64,000 nucleotides of DNA from Hyphomicrobiales bacterium (GCA_900471605.1 UCEY01000016.1:186001-250000); one strand, 5' to 3'. Counted from the stretch's first letter, positions 36,707 to 45,835 are shown. Notes: generated by a model from the letters alone, not told the origin. Numbers and translations are program-made.

Positions 36707-37678
36707 ATGAAACTCACCAAAATGCTCGGCCTCGCCTTCGGCATCGCGCTCGCCGCGACCGCTGCCAATGCCCAGGTCACGCTCCGCTCGGCGGACATCC
36801 ATCCGGACGGTTATCCGACCGTGGACGCGGTCAAATACATGGGCCAGCTCGTCTCCGAGCGCACCAACGGCCGCATCAAGATCCAGGTGATGAACAACTC
36901 GGTTCTCGGCCAGGAAAAGGACACGATCGAGCAGACCCGTTTCGGCGTCATCGACCTGAACCGCGTCAATGCCGCGCCGTTCAACAACCTCGTGCCGGAA
37001 ACCACCGTTCTCGGCCTGCCCTTCCTGTTCCGCTCGACCGACCACATGCACAAGGTCGTCGATGGCCCGATCGGCGACCAGATCCTCGCCGCCTTCGAAA
37101 AGCACGGCCTGATCGGTCTCGCCTATTACGATTCCGGTGCGCGCTCCTTCTACACGACCAAGAAGCCGATCACCAAGCTTGCCGACCTGAAAGGCATGAA
37201 GATCCGCGTCCAGCAGTCCGACCTCTGGATCGCCATGATGCAGGCCTTCGGCGCCAATCCGACCCCGATGCCGATGGGCGAGGTCTATTCATCGCTGGAA
37301 ACCGGCGTGGTCGATGGTGCTGAAAACAACTGGCCTTCCTATGAATCGGCCCGTCACTATGAAGTCGCCAAGAACTACACCCTGACCGAGCACTCGCTGA
37401 ACCCTGAAATCCTCGTCATGTCGAAGATCTCCTGGGACAAGCTGACGCCGGAAGACCAGAAGATCGTCCGCCAGGCAGCCAAGGATTCCGTCGGCAAGAT
37501 GCGCGAACTCTGGACAGCCCGCGAAAAGACCTCGGAAGCCAAGGTCCGCGCCGGCGGCGCCAATGTCATCAAGGTCAACAAGGACGAGTTCTCGGCCGTC
37601 ATGAAGCCGGTCTACGACAAGTTCGTGACCGATCCGAAGCAGAAGGCACTGCTGGAACAGATCCAGGCGGTCAAGTAA
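36707..37678 (+). CDS. TRAP transporter substrate-binding protein (DctP family)
   Basis: Periplasmic receptor of 323 residues with a signal peptide (KMLGLAFGIALAATAANA, cleavage near residue 23). DctP features are RSADIHPDGYP at the mature N terminus, the conserved SGARSFYTTKKPI with its binding Arg, and LKGMKIRVQQSDLW. Such receptors often bind uronates. It is placed in the uronate operon, so galacturonate/glucuronate is the likely cargo. GGAGGAGG precedes the ATG. A terminator-like hairpin follows. Confidence 0.92.
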   Translation: MKLTKMLGLAFGIALAATAANAQVTLRSADIHPDGYPTVDAVKYMGQLVSERTNGRIKIQVMNNSVLGQEKDTIEQTRFGVIDLNRVNAAPFNNLVPETTVLGLPFLFRSTDHMHKVVDGPIGDQILAAFEKHGLIGLAYYDSGARSFYTTKKPITKLADLKGMKIRVQQSDLWIAMMQAFGANPTPMPMGEVYSSLETGVVDGAENNWPSYESARHYEVAKNYTLTEHSLNPEILVMSKISWDKLTPEDQKIVRQAAKDSVGKMRELWTAREKTSEAKVRAGGANVIKVNKDEFSAVMKPVYDKFVTDPKQKALLEQIQAVK

Positions 37679-37694
37679 CTCAAAGAAACAAGGA

Positions 37695-37722
37695 CCGGCC
37701 CTCCTCACGAGGGCCGGTTTTT
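37695..37722 (+). terminator. Internal terminator/attenuator between dctP and dctQ genes
   Basis: CCGGCCCTC (37695-37703) pairs with GAGGGCCGG (37709-37717) around CTCAC and is followed by five T. It lies 17 bases after the dctP stop, but the membrane genes of the same transporter follow. Partial termination would raise receptor over membrane subunit levels. Confidence 0.8.
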
Positions 37723-37769
37723 CATTTCCGGTGCCTGGGAGCGTTCGCCGGATCGAGGAGGACTGGGTC

Positions 37770-38291
37770 ATGAGAAACTTCATGTTGGCCATCAAACCAA
37801 TTCTGGGCGGGCTGAGCCGCCTGTCGCTTTATATCGCCGGCCTCGGCATCATCGCCATGACCATCATCGTCGGCTGGCAGGTATTCGGCCGCTACATCCT
37901 GAACGACTCGCCCAGCTGGTCCGAGCCGTTGTCGCTCTATCTGATGTCCTGGTTCATCATGCTCGGAGCCGCCGTCGGCGTGCGTGAGAGCGTTCATCTC
38001 GGGCTCGATATCGTTCGTTACGTCATGCCGCCGGTTGTCCAGAAGACCATGGATCTCATAAGCCTTGGCCTGATCGTGCTGTTCGGCATCGGCATGGCTT
38101 ATTATTCGACGCTGCTCGCCATGGGTACATGGTCGGCGACTATCCCCGTTCTAGGTTGGCCCGGCGGGACGGACTTCTTCCCGATGATCGTCGGCGGCGC
38201 CATGATTTCCCTTTTCGCTCTTGAGCGCTTCGTCGACGTCGCAATCGGCGAGGAAGTGGCCGCCGACATTCTCGTGCAGGAGGCCGCGTGA
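37770..38291 (+). CDS. TRAP transporter small permease (DctQ family)
   Basis: Membrane protein of 173 residues with four hydrophobic segments, starting with LYIAGLGIIAMTIIVGWQVF and then the DctQ-typical FGRYILNDSPSWSEPLSLY and GVRESVHLGLDIVR. The ATG is preceded by GAGGAGGAC; a GTG at 37731 would add 13 unlikely residues. It bridges the receptor and the large permease. The stop overlaps the next start. Confidence 0.9.
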   Translation: MRNFMLAIKPILGGLSRLSLYIAGLGIIAMTIIVGWQVFGRYILNDSPSWSEPLSLYLMSWFIMLGAAVGVRESVHLGLDIVRYVMPPVVQKTMDLISLGLIVLFGIGMAYYSTLLAMGTWSATIPVLGWPGGTDFFPMIVGGAMISLFALERFVDVAIGEEVAADILVQEAA

Positions 38292-39571
38292 TGGCCTACG
38301 CCATTCTTTTCGGTTCGTTCACCCTCCTGATGCTGATCGGCATGCCGATCGCCTTCTGCCTCGGCATCGCGTCCTTCGCGACGGTCCTCTATATGGGCCT
38401 GCCGCCGATCGTCGTTTTCCAGCAGCTGAATTCCGGCATGAACGTCTTCGCCATGATGGCGATCCCGTTCTTCATTTTTGCGGGCGACCTGATGGTGCGC
38501 GGCGGTATTGCCCACAGGCTCATACGTTTCGCGGCCGGCCTTGTCGGCCATATGCGCGGAGGGCTCGGCCAGGTCAATGTCGTCGCCTCGACATTGTTCG
38601 GCGGCATTTCCGGCTCGGCCGTGGCGGACGCATCGGCGGTTGGCGGATTGATGATCCCGCAGATGGCCGCCCGCGGTTACGACAAGGATTATGCGGTGAA
38701 CGTGACGGCCAACGCCGCCATCATCGCGCTGATGATCCCGCCTTCGCACAACATGATCCTCTATTCGATCGCAGCAGGCGGCAACGTCTCCGTGGCCGAC
38801 CTCTTCACCGCCGGTATCATTCCCGGCCTGCTGCTCGCCGGGGCGCTGATGTTCACCGCCTGGTGGGTTGCCGTCAAACGCGGCTATCCGGCCGATCCCT
38901 TCCCGGGCTTTGCCCGCGTGGGATATTACCTGCTGGCCTCGCTGCCCGGCATCCTGCTGATCGCCATCATCTTCGGCGGCGTCCGCTCCGGCGTGTTCAC
39001 GGCAACGGAGAGCTCCTGCATTGCCGTCCTCTACGCCTTCCTCGTCGCCATGCTCGTCTATCGGGAACTGAACTGGGAAGGTTTCGTCGAGGCTGTGATG
39101 GGCGCCGTGCGCACCACGGCGATGGTTCTGCTGGTCATCGGCACCGCCGCCTCGTTCGGCTGGCTGATGGCATTCCTGCAGGTCCAGACGCTGATCATCG
39201 CGGCGATCGGAGCGATCTCGGACAATCCGATTGTCGTGCTCCTGATGATCAACGTCATCCTGCTGGTGCTCGGCACGTTCATGGACATGGCGCCGATGGT
39301 CATCATATCGACGCCGATCCTGCTGCCCGTCGTCAAGGCCTTCGGCATCGATCCGGTCCATTTCGGCGTCATCATGATCCTCAATGCCGGCATCGGCCTC
39401 AACACGCCTCCGGTCGGAACCGTGCTCTTCGTCAGTTGCGCGGTCGGCGGCATCACGATACGTGAAGCGATGCGCACGATCTGGCCTTTCTTCGGAGCCA
39501 GCATCGCAGTATTGCTGCTCGTGACTTACATCCCATCCCTGTCGCTCTGGCTGCCAAGCATTTTCAGATAA
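38291..39571 (+). CDS. TRAP transporter large permease (DctM family)
   Basis: Inner-membrane secondary transporter of 426 residues with about twelve hydrophobic segments. Family motifs are AMMAIPFFIFAGDLMVRGG, STLFGGISGSAVADASAVGG and MIPPSHNMILYS. The C-terminal NAGIGLNTPPVGTVLFVSCA is also typical. It performs ion-driven uptake of the acid captured by the DctP protein. A GTG at 38288 is possible, but ATG at 38291 overlaps the DctQ stop. Confidence 0.93.
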   Translation: MAYAILFGSFTLLMLIGMPIAFCLGIASFATVLYMGLPPIVVFQQLNSGMNVFAMMAIPFFIFAGDLMVRGGIAHRLIRFAAGLVGHMRGGLGQVNVVASTLFGGISGSAVADASAVGGLMIPQMAARGYDKDYAVNVTANAAIIALMIPPSHNMILYSIAAGGNVSVADLFTAGIIPGLLLAGALMFTAWWVAVKRGYPADPFPGFARVGYYLLASLPGILLIAIIFGGVRSGVFTATESSCIAVLYAFLVAMLVYRELNWEGFVEAVMGAVRTTAMVLLVIGTAASFGWLMAFLQVQTLIIAAIGAISDNPIVVLLMINVILLVLGTFMDMAPMVIISTPILLPVVKAFGIDPVHFGVIMILNAGIGLNTPPVGTVLFVSCAVGGITIREAMRTIWPFFGASIAVLLLVTYIPSLSLWLPSIFR

Positions 39572-39595
39572 GCGACCGAACAAGCTTTACCTGAC

Positions 39596-39620
39596 GGTCC
39601 CGCTCCCTGGCGGGACCTTT
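39596..39620 (+). terminator. Weak hairpin between dctM and the aldehyde dehydrogenase gene
   Basis: GGTCCCGC (39596-39603) pairs with GCGGGACC (39610-39617) followed by TTT. The T tract is short, so it is a weak terminator or mRNA-processing hairpin within the operon. Confidence 0.5.
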
Positions 39621-39639
39621 CACATGAAAGGAGAGGTCC

Positions 39640-41073
39640 ATGACCATCTACCAGAACCTGATCGCCGGCGAATGGGTCGGCTCGGACGCTTCGAAGAACA
39701 TCAATCCGTCCGACACGAATGATGTCGTGGGCATGTATGCCCAGGGCAGCGCAGACGATGCCAAGCAGGCAATCGCAGCTGCCAAGGCTGCCTTCCCCGC
39801 CTGGGCGCGCTCCGGCATCCTGGAACGCCACGCGATCCTGAGAAAGACCTCCGACGAGATCCTTGCCCGCAAGGAAGAGCTCGGCGCGCTTCTCGCCCGC
39901 GAGGAAGGCAAGATCCTTCCCGAAGCGATCGGCGAAGTCACCCGCGCCGCCCAGATTTTTGATTTCTTCGCCGGCGAAGCCCTGCGGCTCACCGGCGAGA
40001 TGGTGCCGTCCGCACGCCCGAACATCGGCGTCGAGATCACCCGCGAACCGCTCGGCGTCATCGGCATCATCACGCCCTGGAATTTCCCGATCGCCATTCC
40101 GGCCTGGAAGATCGCGCCGGCGCTCTGCTACGGCAACACGGTAGTCTTCAAGCCGGCCGACCTCGTGCCGGGCTGCGCATGGGCGATCGTCGATATTCTG
40201 CACCGCGCCGGCCTGCCCAAGGGCGTGCTCAACCTCGTCATGGGCCGCGGTTCGGTGGTCGGCCAGGCCATGCTCGAAAGCCCGGACCTCGCCGGCATCA
40301 CGTTCACCGGTTCCACCGGCACCGGCAAGCGCGTGGCGCTCGCCTCGATCGAGCATAACCGCAAGTTCCAGCTCGAAATGGGCGGCAAGAACCCGATGGT
40401 CGTCCTCGACGACGCCGACCTTTCCGTCGCCGTCGAAGCGGCCGCCAATTCCGGTTTCTTCTCGACCGGCCAGCGTTGCACCGCCTCCTCGCGCCTGATC
40501 GTCACGGAAGGCATCCACGACAAGTTCGTTGCGGCCCTCACCGAAAGGCTGAAGACGCTCAATGTCGACAACGCCATGAAGGCCGGCAGCCATATCGGCC
40601 CGGTTGTCGACGACAAGCAGCTGAAGCAGGACACCGACTATATCGAGATCGGCAAAAACGAGGGCGCCAAGCTCGCCTTCGGTGGCGAACTCGTCAAGCG
40701 CGATACCCCCGGCTTCTACCTGCAGCCGACGCTGTTCACCGAAGCGACCAACCAGATGCGCATCTCCCGCGAGGAAATCTTCGGGCCGGTCGCATCGGTC
40801 ATCCGTGCCAAGAACTACGAAGAAGCGCTGGCGATTGCCAACGACACGCCGTTCGGCCTCTCCGCCGGCATCGCCACCACCAGCCTCAAGCATGCGACCC
40901 ACTTCAAGCGCAATTCGGAGGCCGGCATGGTGATGGTCAACCTGCCGACGGCAGGCGTCGACTTCCACGTGCCGTTCGGTGGCCGCAAGGCCTCCTCCTT
41001 CGGTCCGCGCGAACAGGGCAAGTATGCCGCCGAATTCTTCACCGTGGTGAAGACCGCCTACACGCTGGCCTAA
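39640..41073 (+). CDS. 2-oxoglutarate semialdehyde dehydrogenase (aldehyde dehydrogenase family)
   Basis: NAD(P)-dependent aldehyde dehydrogenase of 477 residues. The catalytic Cys280 is in TGQRCTASSR and the general-base Glu246 in LEMGGKNP. The GITFTGSTGTGKRVA segment binds the coenzyme. KdgD in the same operon makes 2-oxoglutarate semialdehyde, so this is its likely oxidation to 2-oxoglutarate for the citric acid cycle. Ribosome-binding site AAAGGAGAGG. It ends the uronate operon and converges with msrA. The family also includes succinate semialdehyde dehydrogenases; context decides. Confidence 0.9.
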   Translation: MTIYQNLIAGEWVGSDASKNINPSDTNDVVGMYAQGSADDAKQAIAAAKAAFPAWARSGILERHAILRKTSDEILARKEELGALLAREEGKILPEAIGEVTRAAQIFDFFAGEALRLTGEMVPSARPNIGVEITREPLGVIGIITPWNFPIAIPAWKIAPALCYGNTVVFKPADLVPGCAWAIVDILHRAGLPKGVLNLVMGRGSVVGQAMLESPDLAGITFTGSTGTGKRVALASIEHNRKFQLEMGGKNPMVVLDDADLSVAVEAAANSGFFSTGQRCTASSRLIVTEGIHDKFVAALTERLKTLNVDNAMKAGSHIGPVVDDKQLKQDTDYIEIGKNEGAKLAFGGELVKRDTPGFYLQPTLFTEATNQMRISREEIFGPVASVIRAKNYEEALAIANDTPFGLSAGIATTSLKHATHFKRNSEAGMVMVNLPTAGVDFHVPFGGRKASSFGPREQGKYAAEFFTVVKTAYTLA

Positions 41074-41074
41074 A

Positions 41075-41111
41075 CAAAAAAAGGCGCTGCCATTTTCAAA
41101 TGGCAGCGCCT
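41075..41111 (-). terminator. Intrinsic terminator of msrA (also between convergent genes)
   Basis: AGGCGCTGCCATTT (41082-41095) pairs with AAATGGCAGCGCCT (41098-41111). The A run at 41075-41082 gives a long T tract on the minus strand. It ends transcripts from msrA and may also block read-through from the uronate operon. Confidence 0.85.
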
Positions 41112-41133
41112 CCAATTGATGAGCTGAGATAGA

Positions 41134-41658
41134 TTACTCGGCGGCAGCGATGCTGGCGCGCTTCGGCAGCTTCCAGTTCGGCCGCGGGAAATGGCACGTG
41201 TAGCCATTCGGATAACGCTCCAGATAATCCTGGTGCTCCGGTTCCGCCTGCCAGAAATCGCCGACCGGCTCCACTTCCGTCACCACCTTGCCCGGCCACA
41301 GGCCCGATGCATTGACATCGGCGATCGTGTCTTCGGCGACGCGCTTCTGTTCGTCGTCCTCGTAATAGATCGCCGAGCGATAGCTCGTGCCGATATCGTT
41401 GCCCTGGCGGTTCTTGGTCGACGGATCGTGGATCTGGAAGAAGAATTCCAGAATATCCCGATAGCTGGTCTTGGCCGGATCGAAAACGATCTCGATCGCT
41501 TCGGCATGGGTACCGTGATTGCGGTAGGTCGCGTTCGGCACATCGCCGCCGCTATAGCCGACGCGGGTCGAAACCACGCCGGGCAGACGCCGGATCAGGT
41601 CCTGCATGCCCCAGAAACAGCCGCCAGCCAGAACGGCCCGTTCGGTAGACGTCGTCAT
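41134..41658 (-). CDS. msrA: Peptide methionine sulfoxide reductase A
   Basis: Repair enzyme of 174 residues reducing methionine-S-sulfoxide in proteins. The active-site motif GCFWGMQD places the catalytic Cys at residue 14. The family blocks [31 protein letters not shown] and [12 protein letters not shown] follow. The ATG has AAGGAGGAAAGC upstream. It stands alone between the uronate operon and the sugar-acid cluster, with its own terminator. Confidence 0.95.
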   Translation of the reverse strand: MTTSTERAVLAGGCFWGMQDLIRRLPGVVSTRVGYSGGDVPNATYRNHGTHAEAIEIVFDPAKTSYRDILEFFFQIHDPSTKNRQGNDIGTSYRSAIYYEDDEQKRVAEDTIADVNASGLWPGKVVTEVEPVGDFWQAEPEHQDYLERYPNGYTCHFPRPNWKLPKRASIAAAE

Positions 41659-41781
41659 GCTTTCCTCCTTCGGTTTTCGGATTTGCCTTAAAATGGCGAT
41701 CCGACCGAAGAAATTCAATCCGCGCACACCAACAACCAGATCGCCAACGATCTTGACTCGTGCAGTTCTCTGCAACCGTCA

Positions 41782-42975
41782 TCACCGCCGGATGGCAAAC
41801 TCGAAAACCTCTTCTTTCGGTTCGACGCCGAGGCCGGCACCGGTCGGCACCACATAGGTGCCCTCGCCCGAAGCCATGTCGCCCTTCGTATAGGTCAGGT
41901 TCCGGTCGAAGATGGAGTGCTGGTATTCGTGATAGGGCACGTTCTGCAGCGCCGACGAGGCCTGAAGGCTCGCCGCCATGAAGATGCCGACGCTGATCGA
42001 GGCATGCGGCATGATGTTCATGTGGAAGGCTTGCGCCATCTGGCCGATGCGGATGAATTCGGTAATGCCCGTATGGCCCATTTCAGGCTGCACGATACTC
42101 ATCGCCCGTTTCTCGAAACGGGGTCGGTATTCGTAGGTGGTGCGCAATTCCTCGCCGAGCGCCAGCGGCACGCCGATGCCCGCCGCCACTCTTGCCTGAC
42201 CTTCGAGGTTTTCGGGCTGAACCGGCGCTTCCGCAAAGTAGAGATTGTAAGGTTCGAGCCGCCGGATGATGCGGATTGCCTCGCCCGCCTCGAACTTCCA
42301 GTGCAGGTCGACCATCAGGTCGATATCCGGCCCGACCGCCTCGCGCAAAGCCGCCATTTCCTTGACGATATCCTCTTCGGACACCACAGCGGCGAACTTG
42401 ATGCCCTTGTAACCCTTGGCCACCCAATAAGCCGCGAGATCACAGCGTTCCTTCAGTGTCGCCTTCGGCAGACCGGAAACATAGGCGCGGATCGTATCGT
42501 GTCGCCGACCGCCCAGCAGTGTCGAGACGGGCACGTTCAGGTTCCTGCCGGTCAGATCCCAGAGGGCGATATCGACGCCCGCCAGCGCATCGAGATAATA
42601 GCCGCCGAAGAAACCGCGCACCCGCATCAGGTCGTAGAGGTCTTCATGGATGACCGCTGCATCGCCCGGATCGCGGCCGATAATGACCGGGCCGAGCACG
42701 TCGTCGATGATCGCCTTGGTCGCCTCCGGCGCGACGATGCCGTAACACTCGCCCCAGCCGGTCTTGCCGCTTTCGCCGGTCACCTTGATCAGCAGCGTCA
42801 TGTCGGTCGAGGGATAGATGGTGCGGTTGCCCTTGCGGATCAGGTAACCGCGCGCGTTGATCGCCTCACCTTCCTTCAGCGGGCCGAGATACGGCACCTC
42901 TCGTGGAATGGAGATGATGAAGGTCTCGACCGAGACGATCGCATCGACGACGTTTTTCGGCTTAGATCTTAGCAT
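41782..42975 (-). CDS. Enolase-superfamily acid-sugar dehydratase, galactonate-dehydratase (DgoD)-like
   Basis: Mandelate racemase/muconate lactonizing enzyme family protein of 397 residues. The second-domain motif MVDLHWKF gives metal Asp223 and catalytic His225 as in galactonate dehydratases. Further metal ligands are Glu249 (FAEAPVQPEN) and Glu275 (LALGEELRT). The late dyad is Glu298 (QPEMGHTG) with His324 (IMPHAS), where Asp-His is usual. It should dehydrate a sugar acid to a 2-keto-3-deoxy acid. It is the last gene of the minus-strand operon with the DHDPS-like enzyme, its likely next step. The substrate is not known. Confidence 0.87.
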   Translation of the reverse strand: MLRSKPKNVVDAIVSVETFIISIPREVPYLGPLKEGEAINARGYLIRKGNRTIYPSTDMTLLIKVTGESGKTGWGECYGIVAPEATKAIIDDVLGPVIIGRDPGDAAVIHEDLYDLMRVRGFFGGYYLDALAGVDIALWDLTGRNLNVPVSTLLGGRRHDTIRAYVSGLPKATLKERCDLAAYWVAKGYKGIKFAAVVSEEDIVKEMAALREAVGPDIDLMVDLHWKFEAGEAIRIIRRLEPYNLYFAEAPVQPENLEGQARVAAGIGVPLALGEELRTTYEYRPRFEKRAMSIVQPEMGHTGITEFIRIGQMAQAFHMNIMPHASISVGIFMAASLQASSALQNVPYHEYQHSIFDRNLTYTKGDMASGEGTYVVPTGAGLGVEPKEEVFEFAIRR

Positions 42976-42986
42976 GGGGTCCCGGC

Positions 42987-43898
42987 TCAGTTCGGCTTGT
43001 GATTGGTATAGGGCAGATCGGCCTCTGCCAGAAGCAGCGCCAGTTCCTTGAGGTCGCCCTCATCGAATTTCGGCCCCTTGCCGCGCACGAACGTGTGCTG
43101 GATGACACCGCGCCGGCGCAGCACTTCCTTGGTCATGTGCATACGGAAGATCGCCTGGAAATTCAGGAGCGGCAGCGAGACGTTGTAGAGTTTTCGCGTG
43201 GTCGCCACGTCGCCCTTCTGCCAGGCGTGGATCATCTGCGCATGGATATCGGCAAGCTCAACGGCCGGCATGGTGCCGGCGGCACCACGCGCCAGTTCGT
43301 CGGTAACGTAACGTCCGCCGGCACCGCCGAAGATCGCGTCGAGCGAACCGTTGGCGGCCGCCTTGATACGGGTCAGGTGCTGGCCACAAGGTGCGGTCTC
43401 TTCCTTGACGTAACGTATTTCCGGCACCGCATTGGCGACAGCGGCCACCTCTTCCGGCGTCAGACCGGCGCCGATCGGCTTCGGCTGGTTCTGCAGCATG
43501 ATCGGCACGCTGGCATTCGCGGCGACCTCCTTGAAATAGGCCGTCTGCGCAGGGATGTCGTTCCCGAGCGAAAGCGGTGCCATCACCATGGCCGCCCCTG
43601 CCCCGATCTCGGCCGCCTGCGCCACATGTTTCGCTGCCGCCTTCGGATCCGGGTCGCTGGCGCCGATGATGATTGGGATGCGGCCGCCGATGCGCTCCGC
43701 CAGCAATTCCACCTGCCGCTTGCGCTCTTCCGGGGAAAGCGTGTCCACCTCGCTCGCGACGCCCGGATAAACGACGCCATCCACCCCGCTCTCCAGGGCA
43801 AAGTCGATGATCGACAGGAAATCCGCCTCGTCGATCGAGCCGTCGTCACGGAAAGGCGTGGGAAGAACGGGAAAGGCTCCGGCTAAAATCTTGCTCAT
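42987..43898 (-). CDS. DHDPS-family lyase/dehydratase (keto-deoxy sugar acid type)
   Basis: Class I lyase fold enzyme of 303 residues. The Schiff-base lysine is K165 in RYVKEETAP. The usual YNxP tyrosine is replaced: residues 133-140 read IMLQNQPK, with Gln136. A Gln there also occurs in L-2-keto-3-deoxyarabonate dehydratase as I remember it, which does not need the aldol step. I therefore expect dehydration rather than aldol cleavage of a 2-keto-3-deoxy acid. It overlaps the upstream permease and precedes the DgoD-like dehydratase. Confidence 0.83.
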   Translation of the reverse strand: MSKILAGAFPVLPTPFRDDGSIDEADFLSIIDFALESGVDGVVYPGVASEVDTLSPEERKRQVELLAERIGGRIPIIIGASDPDPKAAAKHVAQAAEIGAGAAMVMAPLSLGNDIPAQTAYFKEVAANASVPIMLQNQPKPIGAGLTPEEVAAVANAVPEIRYVKEETAPCGQHLTRIKAAANGSLDAIFGGAGGRYVTDELARGAAGTMPAVELADIHAQMIHAWQKGDVATTRKLYNVSLPLLNFQAIFRMHMTKEVLRRRGVIQHTFVRGKGPKFDEGDLKELALLLAEADLPYTNHKPN

Positions 43899-44731
43899 TT
43901 GACTGCTCCGGCGGTGACGCCCTGAATGAAATAACGTTGGAGGAACATGAAGGCCGCGACGATGGGTGCGGATGCGACCAGCGAGGCCGCCATGGCGCCG
44001 CCCCAGTCGGCATTGACCTCGTTGAGATAGGTGAGGAGCAGGCCCGGCCCGATCGTGCGCTTCTCGTCCGAGACGATCAGCGTCATCGAATACAGAAGGT
44101 CGTTCCAGGACCACATGAAGGAATAGAGGAAGACGGTGACGATCGGCGGGATGGAAATCGGAATGACGATCGTATGGAAGATCCTGAGGTCGCTCGCGCC
44201 ATCCGCCCGCGCCGCGTCGATCAACTCGTCCGGCACCTGGGAAAAGTAGCTGTAGAGCATGTAGGTCGAGACAGGCAGCGCAAAGACGATATAGCTGAGG
44301 ATCAGTCCCGGCCGGGTATCGAGCAGGTTCAGCTCGCTCATCATCGGATAGATGGAGATGAGCAGCAGGCCGAATGGAAACATCTGCGCCGAGAGCATGA
44401 AAAGCATCACCGGCTGCCGGCCGAAATAGCGGTATTTCGCGAAGCTGAAACCGGCATAGAGCGCCAGCAGCGTCACCAGCGAAGCGCTGCATGTCGAGGT
44501 GATCAGGCTGTTGGTCAGGTACATCGGCAGCTTGCCGGTGGTCAGCGCCCGGACGAAATGCTCGAGGCTCGGCATGGTCGGGAACGGCGTCGGCACCACT
44601 CGATAGAGCTCGGCATTCGCCTTCAGCGACGAGATCACCAGCCAGTAGAGCGGGAAGAACAGGAAGAAGCCGATCACCGCAAGCGCAGCGAAGAAAACGA
44701 TCTTGGCCTGTCGGGAGGAAAGGTCGAACAT
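43895..44731 (-). CDS. Sugar ABC transporter permease (MalG type)
   Basis: Inner-membrane permease of 278 residues with a first segment VIGFFLFFPLYWLVISS, the NAELYRVVPTPFPT periplasmic start and the EAA-like loop DAARADGASDLRIFHTIVIP. It partners the UgpA-type permease encoded two bases upstream. The stop overlaps the start of the DHDPS-like gene. Confidence 0.93.
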   Translation of the reverse strand: MFDLSSRQAKIVFFAALAVIGFFLFFPLYWLVISSLKANAELYRVVPTPFPTMPSLEHFVRALTTGKLPMYLTNSLITSTCSASLVTLLALYAGFSFAKYRYFGRQPVMLFMLSAQMFPFGLLLISIYPMMSELNLLDTRPGLILSYIVFALPVSTYMLYSYFSQVPDELIDAARADGASDLRIFHTIVIPISIPPIVTVFLYSFMWSWNDLLYSMTLIVSDEKRTIGPGLLLTYLNEVNADWGGAMAASLVASAPIVAAFMFLQRYFIQGVTAGAVK

Positions 44732-44732
44732 G

Positions 44733-45665
44733 TCAGTTTCCTTTCACCAGCATGCGCAGATAGAGGAAAGCCGGCGGCAGGAGGGCCGCGACCCACAGCA
44801 CGCCGACGGCGGACGCAAAGCCGATATCCCACTGCTCGAAGGCGCGGCGATAGACCTCGACCGACAGCACCGTCGTCGCCCGCACCGGCCCGCCGCCGGT
44901 CAACGCATAGATCGTATCGAACTGCTGCAGATTGCCGATCACCCCGAGCACCACGACGATCATCAGGACGGGGCGAAGATGCGGCAGGATATGGTCGCGC
45001 AGCACCGCCCAGTTGCCGGCGCCGTCGACGCGGGCGGCGTCGATCTGCTCCTTGTCAAGGTTCTGCAGGCCGGCGAGGAAGAACGACATGAACAGCGGGA
45101 TCGACAGCCAGACCTTGGTCAGCACGACGGCCAGCATGGCACCCTCGGGCGTCGACAACCAGGCCTGCGGATAATCGATCAGGCCCAGTTCCATCAGGAA
45201 GGCGTTCAGCACACCGTAGCGGGAATTGAAGATCCAGCCCCAGATGAAGGCGCTGACCGTCGCCGGCAGAACCCATGGCAGCAGCGACAGCGAACGCAGC
45301 ACGCCGCGGCCCGCGAAAGGCTGATTCATGATCAGCGCCCAGCCGAGGCCGGCGATCAGCGTCCCGGTCGTCGACAGCACCACATAGATCGCAGTCGTCC
45401 AGAAGGCCGCCCAGACATCCGGGTCGGCGGCAATCTTCGCAAAATTCTCAAGGCCGATGAACCGCGGCTCCATCATCTCGACGGTATATTCGAACAGCGA
45501 CAGGCCGAGCGCCGAAAGAAACGGATAGAGGATGATCGCACAAAAGCCGGTCGCCGCCGGCAGCAGCAGAAGAAGCCCGATGCGGTTCTGCCCTGCTTTC
45601 AAACCTCCGCGGTTCGCATGCGGCGAAACCGGATAGGCACCAACGTTGTTTTCGATCACGGCCAT
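44733..45665 (-). CDS. Sugar ABC transporter permease (UgpA/MalF type)
   Basis: Inner-membrane permease of 310 residues. The ATG chosen (MAVIENN) follows GGAAACCACCCC; further upstream in-frame codons run into the repeat region. It has a first segment IGLLLLLPAATGFCAIILYP, the EAA loop DAARVDGAGNWAVLRDHILP and a late ALTGGGPVRATTVLSVEVYR. It belongs with the binding protein across the hairpin-rich gap. Confidence 0.92.
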   Translation of the reverse strand: MAVIENNVGAYPVSPHANRGGLKAGQNRIGLLLLLPAATGFCAIILYPFLSALGLSLFEYTVEMMEPRFIGLENFAKIAADPDVWAAFWTTAIYVVLSTTGTLIAGLGWALIMNQPFAGRGVLRSLSLLPWVLPATVSAFIWGWIFNSRYGVLNAFLMELGLIDYPQAWLSTPEGAMLAVVLTKVWLSIPLFMSFFLAGLQNLDKEQIDAARVDGAGNWAVLRDHILPHLRPVLMIVVVLGVIGNLQQFDTIYALTGGGPVRATTVLSVEVYRRAFEQWDIGFASAVGVLWVAALLPPAFLYLRMLVKGN

Positions 45666-45691
45666 GGGGTGGTTTCCTGTTGAATGAAGGC

Positions 45692-45835
45692 GGCAGCCCC
45701 TGATCCGGCTGCCACCACCTTCTCCCCGCATGCGGGCAGAAGGACATATGCCGTACCCTCTCCGCCACATTCGGCGTTGCTCAGGACACGTCCCCTCTCC
45801 CTGCGGGCGGGGAGAGGGTTAGGGTGAGGGGCCGC
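45692..45835. repeat. Mosaic of intergenic palindromes between binding protein and permease genes
   Basis: Three inverted repeats stand in a row. GGCAGCC pairs with GGCTGCC in 45692-45713. CCTTCT-N-CCCGC pairs with GCGGG-N-AGAAGG in 45718-45743. CCCTCTCCC (45793-45801) pairs with GGGAGAGGG (45810-45818), followed by TTAGGGTGAGGGG. The last sequence is the kind found in many copies between genes of alphaproteobacteria. It lies inside an operon, directly after the binding-protein gene on the minus strand, so it can form stable mRNA hairpins. Confidence 0.65.
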
